DNA from: Akkermansiaceae bacterium
Lineage (GTDB): Bacteria; Verrucomicrobiota; Verrucomicrobiia; Verrucomicrobiales; Akkermansiaceae
Assembly: GCA_028822935.1 (NCBI GenBank)
Contig: JAPKCM010000010.1
Location: forward strand, 1 to 64,000
Direction: 5' to 3'
DNA: 64,000 nt
The notes beneath the pieces were generated by a model. The model saw nothing but the letters and a program-made list of their open reading frames with translations. It was not told the DNA's origin and did no database searches. The position numbers and the translations under genes are program-made. This document shows, in pieces, positions 39,736 through 48,600 of this stretch (within the stretch, counting starts at the first letter, position 1; the number at the start of each line of letters is the position of its first letter).

Positions 39736-39939
39736 ATGTTGAACGCAAAATATCTCGTCTTCGCCCTGGCACTATTGACCTGTGTCTTCGCGACTAAATC
39801 AAGTGCTAGCGATCCCCACCCGGATCTTCTGCGAGTGATGACTTACAATACGTGGTATGTCTTCAATGAACGTAAAGAGGAGACTGCCGGACAGGCGTTC
39901 GTAAAGTCACAGAGCCCCGACGTCGTGCCTCTATTTTAG
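39736..39939 (+). pseudogene. Truncated N-terminus of an endonuclease/exonuclease/phosphatase family gene
   Basis: MLNAKYLVFALALLTCVFATKSSASDPHPDLLRVMTYNTWYVFNERKEETAGQAFVKSQSPDVVPLF*; EEP start (RVMTYNTWY...PDVV) cut off and running into the 3' end of the convergent metallophosphoesterase. Confidence 0.65.
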
Positions 39940-40854
39940 TGCGATGTTACGTTCGCTAATGGCAGGATCACCTTTGACACCATCAGGGCGTTCCTTCCAA
40001 GTGGTCTTAATTCCAGTAAACGAGAGCGCCCCATTCTTGATCTCCATGAAGGTGAAGAGTGACTCTGTGTAGGGCCATGGTTTCCCATCTTTCCAAAGAT
40101 AGGAGGCGCTGTTGATGCAAATGTGATGAACGCCATCACGCTCGAGATGCCAGTCCTTGTGCTGATGGCCACAGATGACCGCCCGGGTTTTTGATCGATT
40201 TCGTTGGGTCGTGTGCTTCTTGATAATATCCAGAATCGGCCGCTGCTGGGGAGAATCGGGGCGATGCCCAATCGGCTGGTGAGTGTAAATGATGATCGGC
40301 AGTTTTGACTCTGCCAGAGTCGTGTCCAGCCAGGTGAGTTGTTCTGGATCGGCCCAGGCGCGCATGCTTGAATCGAGGTAGAAATTTGCGTTTCCGTAAG
40401 GGATATATTCGGCACCTTTCTTGAGATGATTCATGTCGAGGACAATGAATCTCCAGCCGCTCTGATCAAAGTGGTAGTAACGGCTCTTCATTCCCCAGAA
40501 TTTCTGGATCTCAGCCTTGGTGTCTTTGTCCATGTCGTGATTTCCAAGGACGTGGTATTTATCAGTTTGAATGGCATTCCACTCATCCATCAGCTTTTTG
40601 GCTGGTTCTTCACCAAAACAAAAATCACCCAGTTGGATCACGTGGTCAGGTCGTTCTCTTTCCACTGCTTTTTTAAAGACCTTAAATCGCTCGATTCCGT
40701 CGGGAGCGAGATTGCCAAAGTGGAGATCGGTAATCAGGCCAACTTTGATCTCGTTTTTTTGATCTTTGGGCTCCAGTGCAAGCGCGTATTTGGAGGTCCA
40801 GATACTGCCGAGGGTCGCGCCCGTGAGGCGATTGATCAGTTTACGTCTTTTCAT
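39931..40854 (-). CDS. Metallophosphoesterase
   Basis: VGLITDLHFGN, QLGDFCFG, LGNHDMD, ICGHQHKDW motifs; Tat-like N-terminus MKRRKLINRLTGATLGS. Confidence 0.85.
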   Translation of the reverse strand: MKRRKLINRLTGATLGSIWTSKYALALEPKDQKNEIKVGLITDLHFGNLAPDGIERFKVFKKAVERERPDHVIQLGDFCFGEEPAKKLMDEWNAIQTDKYHVLGNHDMDKDTKAEIQKFWGMKSRYYHFDQSGWRFIVLDMNHLKKGAEYIPYGNANFYLDSSMRAWADPEQLTWLDTTLAESKLPIIIYTHQPIGHRPDSPQQRPILDIIKKHTTQRNRSKTRAVICGHQHKDWHLERDGVHHICINSASYLWKDGKPWPYTESLFTFMEIKNGALSFTGIKTTWKERPDGVKGDPAISERNIALK

Positions 40855-40959
40855 TTGCGAGCTAATTCCAAGATTCGGTTACCTCCTCAGAGGGAGAACC
40901 CGCCGGCGATCATGCCAACTGGGGTAACGCTTTTTTCATCAAGGAATTGAGTGAGTTTT

Positions 40960-42450
40960 CTAGAGCTTTGGAGGGGTCCAATTTGGGATGCCGCTTTCTT
41001 CGAGTTGTTTTTTGTAGCGGACTGGGAAGGGTTGGGTGGGGGACATGGTCGCGCTTTCGTTGACCATGAGGGGGCGGGCTTCCTTCCAGAATTGATCGTA
41101 GGCGGCACGCATCTTTTTGATGACCTCAGGATGCCTGGCGGCGATATCGCTGAGTTGGCCGGGGTCCTTGGTCATGTCGTAGAGTTTGTTTTCGACGAGG
41201 CGGTATTGATGGTTACGGACTGAGAAACCGGTCCACTGGTGGTCGTTGGGCTCCGAGCCTGTTTTCCAGCGTGCCTTCTGGGTGAAGAGGTAGCGGTCGG
41301 GCCATGCCGACTTGGGATCGCGGAGGAGCGGGAGGAGGTTGCGGCCTTCGACTTGATCTTCGGGACCGGAGGTTCCGGCGAGGGAGGCGAGGGTTGGGAA
41401 GAGGTCGATGTGGGCGGCGACGTTTGGAATGTCACGGTTGGGAGGAAGGGTGCCTTTCCAGCGCACGAAAAACGGGACGCGCACGCCGCCTTCGTCGGTA
41501 GTGCCCTTGAGGCCCTTTTGGCCGGCATTGAACATCATCATGGGCTTGCCGTCCTTGGATTTACCAAGAGGCTTGTTGGCGCGGCTCGCTCCGGCTCCTG
41601 CACCGGTCATGCCGTTGTCGGACATGAAGATGAGAACGGTGTTTTCTTCGAGGTCCCACTCGGCGAGTTTCTCCATGAGGCGGCCCATGTTCTCGTCGAT
41701 GTTCTCGATCATGCCGTAGAAGCCGGCGGTCTTTGGGATGAAGCCGAGGTCGGTGAAGCGCTTGGTGTTTGAGGGAGGGGCGATGAAGGGGCCGTGGGGT
41801 GCGTTGGTGGTGATGTATGCGAAGAAAGGTTCTTTCGTTTCCTTCTGCTCTTTGATCCAACCCATCGCGGCAGTGAAGAAAAGGTTGGTGCAGTAGCCCT
41901 TGGTTTTGACGAAGGAGCCATTGTGGCGGACGACGGGATCGAAGTATTTGTTTCCGGGGACGTCGGCGCAGGAGCATTTGTAGCCTTGTCCGATGCCGCC
42001 GGCGCCGTGGATGAAGACTTCATCGAAGCCGCGTTTGTGGGGTTGATGGGTCTCTTCGTCGCCGAGGTGCCACTTGCCAAAGATGCCGGAGGTGTAGCCG
42101 CCTTTTTTGAGGGTCTGGGGAAGAGTGGTGGCCTTGAGGGCCATGCGTTCGCGCTCGAGGATGGTGTGGGTGATCCCGTTTTTGAGCGGGTGCCGACCGG
42201 TCATGAGCGAGGAACGGGTGGGTGAGCAGGTCGGGCTGACGAGAAAACGGGTCAGGCGCGTGCTTTGATCGTAGAGCGCGTCGAGGTTCGGAGTCTTAAT
42301 CCAAGGGTGCCCGTGTTTTCCCACCGGGCCGTAGCCTTGGTCGTCGGTCATGACGACAATGATGTTGGGAGGGGTTGAACTCTGAACAGCGAACAGTGAG
42401 CACGAACTTTGAACGATGAGGGCGAGGAGAAGGTGGACTGGGCGGATCAT
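40960..42450 (-). CDS. Sulfatase (arylsulfatase family)
   Basis: PPNIIVVMTDDQGYGPVGKHGHPWIKTPNLD; CSPTRSSLMTGRHP (CxPxR type, formylglycine-dependent); FGKWHLGD. Confidence 0.93.
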   Translation of the reverse strand: MIRPVHLLLALIVQSSCSLFAVQSSTPPNIIVVMTDDQGYGPVGKHGHPWIKTPNLDALYDQSTRLTRFLVSPTCSPTRSSLMTGRHPLKNGITHTILERERMALKATTLPQTLKKGGYTSGIFGKWHLGDEETHQPHKRGFDEVFIHGAGGIGQGYKCSCADVPGNKYFDPVVRHNGSFVKTKGYCTNLFFTAAMGWIKEQKETKEPFFAYITTNAPHGPFIAPPSNTKRFTDLGFIPKTAGFYGMIENIDENMGRLMEKLAEWDLEENTVLIFMSDNGMTGAGAGASRANKPLGKSKDGKPMMMFNAGQKGLKGTTDEGGVRVPFFVRWKGTLPPNRDIPNVAAHIDLFPTLASLAGTSGPEDQVEGRNLLPLLRDPKSAWPDRYLFTQKARWKTGSEPNDHQWTGFSVRNHQYRLVENKLYDMTKDPGQLSDIAARHPEVIKKMRAAYDQFWKEARPLMVNESATMSPTQPFPVRYKKQLEESGIPNWTPPKL

Positions 42451-42695
42451 GGGAGAGGGATACAGTTGGTGAGCGATGGTTCTTTCTGTCTGTGCGGTCC
42501 GGCATCTGAAATGAATTGCGAGGTCATCCCAAGATTATGAATCCGTGGGCTGAGTGAGTGGGATTTTATTCGAAGGTGCCCGTGCTCTCCGACGGGGCCG
42601 TAGCCCTGGTCATCCGTCATGATGATGTTGGGTTTCTCGGCAGCTGAGGAGAGGTTAATGAAGAAGAGTGAGCCGATCTTGAGGTGAAAGGCCAT
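42447..42695 (-). pseudogene. Truncated duplicate of a sulfatase N-terminus
   Basis: MAFHLKIGSLFFINLSSAAEKPNIIMTDDQGYGPVGEHGHLRIKSHS...; near-duplicate of the adjacent sulfatase start, then degenerates. Confidence 0.65.
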
Positions 42696-42898
42696 GCAGG
42701 ATTTGGTGGAGTAAGGTTTGTCGAGCTGGTCGCTGATGGAGACGCCCCGCCGCGGATGTTGGGCTCGACGGCGGGGAAGGCCTGTTCAATAACATTGTGA
42801 CCTTTGTTTGGTGACTCGTAGGAGTGAGAGAAACCTTTGTCGAATCAAGTGACGTTCCGCATTCCCCTCATTCAAGGAGTTCTCTACAAGCAACCATC

Positions 42899-43969
42899 AT
42901 GACGACCATGCCCCGCCGCCGGTTTCTGAAAGGCTCAAGCTTCGCTCTGCTATCATCCCATCTGACATTTGCGCAAGATCCAGCAAGGGTTCCGATCAAG
43001 GCGGGGCAGATTGGAACGAAGCATGCGCACGCTGCGGGCAAACTCGCAACGATGCTCGACCTGAGTGACCTCTATGAGGTGGTCGGGGTCGCTGAAGCTG
43101 ATGAGAAGCGACGAGCACAAGTGGCTCAGGGTAAGCCCTATCAAGGGTGCACTTGGGTCTCTGAAGACGCACTTCTCTCAGATCCCGGCATTCAGGTCAT
43201 TGCGATCGAGACCGAGATCGATGAGCTGGTTCCTACTGCCTTGCGATGCCTTCGAGCAGGCAAAGACATTCATCTCGATAAGCCGGCCGGGCAAACTCTG
43301 GCGCCCTGCCGTGCGCTGCATGCCGAGGCGAAGAAGCGCGGACTGACGATCCAGATGGGATATATGCTGCGCTACAATCCCGCGTTTGAATTCCTTTTCA
43401 AGGCGGTGAAGGCAGGTTGGTTGGGCGAGATCACCGAAGTTCACGGGCACATCGGGAAACGGGCCTCGGCGTCCCTGCGTGAAGAACTCGCGGCCTACCC
43501 AGGGGGTGGTCTCTTCGAGTTGGCGTGTCATTTGATCGATGCCCTCGTCACGGTGTTGGGGAAACCGGTGGAAGTGACATCCATTGCGCTCACCTCCCAG
43601 GACGATGGCTTCAAGGACAATCAGATTGCGACCTTCCGCTATCCGAATGCTCTCGCAACGATTGGAAGCAATCACAACGATCCCTTTGGCGGTCCGCGGC
43701 GGCAATTCGCGGTCATTGGCACCGAAGGCTCGATTGAGATTCGCCCTCTCGAACCGGCCAAGCTTCGGCTTTCTCTCACCAAACCACAGGGCTCTTTCGC
43801 TAAAGGAATCCATGAGGTCGATCTCCCCAAATCCGAGGGACGCTACCACGGTGAATTTCGTGACCTAGCCAAAGTTGTCCGTGGTGAGAAAGCCTTCGCT
43901 TGGCCCGCAGCTCACGACATTGCGGTGCAGGAAACACTTCTCCGCGCCAGCGGCATGCCGCTGGATTGA
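42899..43969 (+). CDS. Gfo/Idh/MocA family oxidoreductase, Tat-like signal
   Basis: MTTMPRRRFLKGSSFALLSSHLTFA; GKDIHLDKPAGQTL; MGYMLRYNPAFEFL; GGGLFELACHLIDALVTVLG. Confidence 0.83.
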   Translation: MTTMPRRRFLKGSSFALLSSHLTFAQDPARVPIKAGQIGTKHAHAAGKLATMLDLSDLYEVVGVAEADEKRRAQVAQGKPYQGCTWVSEDALLSDPGIQVIAIETEIDELVPTALRCLRAGKDIHLDKPAGQTLAPCRALHAEAKKRGLTIQMGYMLRYNPAFEFLFKAVKAGWLGEITEVHGHIGKRASASLREELAAYPGGGLFELACHLIDALVTVLGKPVEVTSIALTSQDDGFKDNQIATFRYPNALATIGSNHNDPFGGPRRQFAVIGTEGSIEIRPLEPAKLRLSLTKPQGSFAKGIHEVDLPKSEGRYHGEFRDLAKVVRGEKAFAWPAAHDIAVQETLLRASGMPLD

Positions 43970-43986
43970 TTTCAGTCTCACGAGAT

Positions 43987-45522
43987 TCAATCCGCAGTGC
44001 CGAGGCAGATCAACTCCTTCATCGTCCGGGCGTAGATCCGGCCATCGCTGTAGGACAAACTCGACAAGGACCAGGTTTCGCCCGCAGGTCCGAGATCGCT
44101 GATCGAGACCAGGGCGCGTTCATCGAGGACTGTCGCATTCCACTTCAATACGTAGACCATGCCGATCATCGTCGGGATGTAGAGATGCTCGCCGATCACC
44201 GTCGGGCTGGCTGCGGAACAATGCCCCCAGCCGCTGCCGGCATTGCGCTTGTCCCGGGTGGCGAGAAATCCTTGCGCGTTGCGCATGTCGTTGGGGATCG
44301 CTTTGCGCCAGAGCGTTTTATCTTTGCTGTTCTTCGCACGCACCACCTGCACTGGAACTTCGAGATACTCGACCTTGCCCGTCTTCACCTGAACCCGTCC
44401 GATGCGGAATCCGGCGAAGGAGCGGAAGTAGTGGTAGTTGCCGACCAAAAGATTGGTCTGATAGGTAATCGGTTTTTTGGAGGTAGCCAGTTTTTGATCA
44501 GATTCGGTAAGGTATTTCCCGTCGATCTGACGGCAGATTTGCACCCCTTCCGACAACGAAACCTTGTCACGAATCTTCCCGGTCTTGAGATCGACCGTCT
44601 CGTGATTCTTGCCAACAAAGAGCGCCGCAAGCTCGGAATTCGAGCAGGCATTTTGGTGCGATGCGTAGCCTTTGATTCCGAGATCCCAGATTGTTTTTCC
44701 ATCGGCGGCATCAAGCAGCGAGATCCCGTAAGGCTCCTCCGGCGGTTGGTGCCCGCCGCCGCGAGCTGTGAGAATCGCAGCGGAGCCACCGGCGCGATGG
44801 CCGGGCAGTGGGGTGCCATGGATGCCCGTCCCGGATTCACCGGTCCACACGAGCTTGCCGGTCTTCAGGTCATAGGCATGCAACCAGGTCCAGTAGGCGC
44901 GTTCCCGCCCGAACGATTTTGCCCCTGCCTTGGTCGTGACTTTCGGATCGAGGTCGGATGATTTGACGCGCACGACAATCACTTTTCCATCGTGAAGGAT
45001 CGGTTCGTGCTGGCGGGAGTGATGCCTGCCGAACGGAACCCACTGCTTCGACCAGAGCTCCTTGCCATTGAAATCGAAACATTTCATCGACCCACCGACA
45101 TTGGTGAAACAGACCCGTTCGCCATCGGCCACCGGCGAGGCCGCTGTGTTGTCGCTGAAGAGACTCGACAAATCAGTCAATCGGGCGCCGGGGAGCTCGC
45201 GACGCCAGAGCTCTTTTCCCGTCGCCCCGTCAAAACACTGTCCGACGATCAGCGAACCCGTTTCGGCATCCCCGTCCGTCGGCGCATGCGAAGCGACGAA
45301 GACGCGCCCGCCCGAGACGACGACACTCCCTTGCCCGGTATTCGGCATGGGAACGCGCCACAGAACGCCCTCGTTGCGCGCGACGCTGAAGCTTAATGGA
45401 GCATTGCCCTCGACAACAAAATTGCCTCGGGGACCGGCTGCCTGGGGCCAATCATCGCATCGGGCAGGGCTGATCAGCAGGTGGCCTACGAGCAGCCCGG
45501 TAAGAGAAGTTAAGAATCGCAT
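43987..45522 (-). CDS. PQQ-like beta-propeller secreted protein
   Basis: DWPQAAGPRGNFVVEG; VVSGGRVFVASH; GQCFDGATGKELWRRELPG repeat pattern. Confidence 0.83.
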   Translation of the reverse strand: MRFLTSLTGLLVGHLLISPARCDDWPQAAGPRGNFVVEGNAPLSFSVARNEGVLWRVPMPNTGQGSVVVSGGRVFVASHAPTDGDAETGSLIVGQCFDGATGKELWRRELPGARLTDLSSLFSDNTAASPVADGERVCFTNVGGSMKCFDFNGKELWSKQWVPFGRHHSRQHEPILHDGKVIVVRVKSSDLDPKVTTKAGAKSFGRERAYWTWLHAYDLKTGKLVWTGESGTGIHGTPLPGHRAGGSAAILTARGGGHQPPEEPYGISLLDAADGKTIWDLGIKGYASHQNACSNSELAALFVGKNHETVDLKTGKIRDKVSLSEGVQICRQIDGKYLTESDQKLATSKKPITYQTNLLVGNYHYFRSFAGFRIGRVQVKTGKVEYLEVPVQVVRAKNSKDKTLWRKAIPNDMRNAQGFLATRDKRNAGSGWGHCSAASPTVIGEHLYIPTMIGMVYVLKWNATVLDERALVSISDLGPAGETWSLSSLSYSDGRIYARTMKELICLGTAD

Positions 45523-45584
45523 GAGGTTAAATCATCTACAAAGCGGAAACCAATCATACCCGCGAGTGCGTTGTGTGGCAATGA

Positions 45585-45650
45585 CTGCAGGGATTTGCTT
45601 TTGGGATGGGCTGCTTGTGAGCGCCGTTGAGGGGAGAAAGGGGATTATCT
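45585..45650 (+). repeat. Interspersed intergenic repeat, copy B
   Basis: CTGCAGGGATTTGCTTTTGGGATGGGCTGCTTGTGAGCGCCGTTGAGGGGAGAAAGGGGATTATCTC. Confidence 0.5.
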
Positions 45651-48600
45651 CTTCTCGAAGATGAATTCGAGCATTCGGATGAAGGAGTTGCCACGGTTCT
45701 TCATGTCAGGATCGAGACGCCGTTTCTCTTTCCAGAGGAAGCCGAGGCGTGCGTGCTGGGCAGGAGTCATGGCCGCGATTCGCTTGTCGACATATTCTTG
45801 ATGTTTGGCGACGACATAAGCGGTTGGAATTTTAGTGCTCTCGATCTGATTCAGAAGGTCTCGGGTGTTTTCGATCTGCACCTTCGGCTTGGAGGGGGAT
45901 GCTTGTGAGGATTCGTCGCCCCAGGTTGGAGCATCGGCTAATACGCTCGCGTTGATGGATAGAAGCTGCGCCTTCATTCGCTCGAGGATCTTTGGCTCTG
46001 CGTCAGCGATATTGCTTCGTTGATTGGGATCGTTGGCTAGATTGTAGAGCTCGAATTTTCGGAACCCGCCTGAGCCAGCTTTGATTATGGGAGTCCAGGA
46101 TTCCTGGAACTGGTGGTGGCGTACAAATTCGTTTCGGAGGCGCTCCATATCCGGGTTCTTGAAACTGCTGTTGAAGCACTTTGAAAACAACTCTGAGCGT
46201 TCAATCTCGCGGCCAAGTTCGGTTTCGAGCAATGGTTCGATCTGTTTGAGCAGCGCGTTGATCCGCTCGGAGTCCTTCTCGAACTTGTGGACGCGATAGC
46301 CCATGAGGGTGTAGTTCCCGTCCCGCAGAGCAACGTTGGGTTGTCCGGCGGGGCTGTGCCAGAAGAGTGGTTGATGGCGCTTGAACGTTCCGCTTTTTTT
46401 AAGCAAAGGAGACAAGTCTGAGCCGTCCAGATGGACGTGGCGGGGAGGGGTGATTCCTGTCAGGCCGCAGATCGTTGGCAGGAGATCGACTGCTCCACTA
46501 GGCTCCTTTTCAATCCGTCCGGCAGGGATGCCCTTTGGCCAGAAGAAGATTCCGGGGGTTCGGAGGCCGCCTTCGAAATTTGATCCTTTGTCGCCGCGAA
46601 GATTGCCGTTGCGTTCTGTCAGGTAACTCCCGTGATCCGAGGCGTAGATGATGATGGTGTTGTCCAACTCGCCCATCGCTTTCAATTTGGCGATGAGTCG
46701 GGCGATGGCGCGATCCGTGTTGTCGATGGTTGCGGAATAGATCGCGGCGGGGTCGTCGAGCTCTCCATATTGCGAGACGATTTCATCTGGTGCTGCGATT
46801 GGGGCGTGCGGTTCCTGGAACCAGATGTTGAGAAAGAAGGGCTGGTTGGATTTGCGGTCTTTCTCCAGCCAGTTGATGGCTTCATCGGCGATGATCTGGC
46901 AGGCGTAGCCTTCTATTTCACCTACTTTCTTTCCGTTGCGGAAAAAGTTTGTCGGGTTCCGGTGACTCGGGGCGGCGTTGTTGTCGGTGGCGAACCAGTA
47001 GTCGAATCCGTGGTCGTTCAAGGTCGGCTTGTCTCGTCCCCGGAAAGGCGCGCCGACGTGCCACTTACCGAGGTGCACCGTCTGGTAACCGTTGCCTTTT
47101 AGAGCCTCCGCAATGGTGATCTCCCGCTCGAGAAGGTGCATGTCATGCGCATGGTCTTGGACCACGGTGTAAACGCCGGTGCGGAGATGCTGGCGTCCAG
47201 TCAGAAGGGTGGCGCGCGATGGTGAACAGACTGAGGCTCCGGAATGGAAATCAGTAAATCTTACCCCGTTTGCAGCCATCGCATCGAGGGCAGGTGTCTT
47301 TACGGGGCCTCCATAACAGCCGATGTCTTTGGAACCGAGATCGTCTGCCAGTAAGATCACGACATTCGGGCGCTTGGTGGTGAGCGCAGAATCTAAGAGG
47401 GCTTTCACCTTCGGCTGCTCTCTCAGATAGCGATCATGGTCGAGGGTGAGGTTTGCGTTGTAGGGCGCGTGGTATTTTTTGAAATTTTCTTTCTGCCGGA
47501 AGTGTCCAACGAGAGCAACAGGAAGTCTGCCATTGTTGTTGCGGGCCGAAGGATAGGCGCCGGCGGCGAGCAGTTTCTGGCAAATCTCCAATCGGCCCAT
47601 GTGAGCGGCGCGGTGCAAGGCGGTCTCGCCGTTCTTCGTTTGAATGTTAGGATCAGCACCGCGTTTTAGGAGGTCTTCTAAAATGTCGATTCGCCCGTAA
47701 TGGGCCGCGATGATCAGCGGCGGTCTTTCTTTTTCGAAATGCTGGTGGGGCATGTTGAGGTCCGCTCCTGCCTCTATCGCGACGCGTGCTTCCTCGGGAT
47801 GGTCGTTGATGATTGCGGAATTCAGGATGGTGGTGAGGAGGTAGGCCGGCTCTTTTTTGTAGCGCTGAATCGCTTCTGCCTCGGTCTCGACGAAAAAGAT
47901 GAACTCGTTGCTGAGATAGCCTTGGGGGTTTTGGACCTGAAGCATGCGCATCCCTTTTGCGGGCAACTTGCTCAACTTGATCTCGATCGAGTCCTTGCCG
48001 AGATCGCGGATTGATCCCTCGACGCGTTCGCCATCGATCAGAAGGTGAGCCCCTTTTTGCACGTGCCTGCCACTAATTCTCATCGTGGGCTTGTCGCGGT
48101 TGATTCTCGGAAACAGCTGTGCGCCCCGCTGTTCATGGAGAGAACCCGCGGTCCAGAGCGCGGGTGGGGGTGAGATTGCGTCGGAACCGTGGTAACCGGT
48201 GAAGGTGCCTACGAATTCGCCCTTCGCCGCCTCTTCGAGGAATTGCCGTCTGCTGAAGCTTCGCCCGCCCGTCGGGAGTTCGGAGTAGGTGTTGCTTTTT
48301 GAGTCGAAACGGAAACGGGTGAGTCTCGCGGATGGGTCGGCCGGGAAAATCCCACTCACCTCGAGGGTGATGCTTTCTTTGATGGCACCTTTTTCGAGCG
48401 CCGCGATGATATCAAGAGTCACGGTATCTTTGACGGTGCTCTTGCTTAAGGTTACCTGTCTACCGAAGGCTCCGGAGAAGCCCGCGCTGGACTCTTTGAA
48501 CATGTCCAGGACCGGCCATAGCCTTCCGTGTTCCCCCATCCCGAGCATGCGTTTCCAAACTTTCTCTTCCGGGAATCCTTCCTCGGCCAATTGCTTTACC

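Noticed and set aside
43900-44961. 353-aa plus-strand ORF opposite the PQQ-like protein
   Set aside because: Low-complexity antisense translation; PQQ-repeat motifs support the minus strand.
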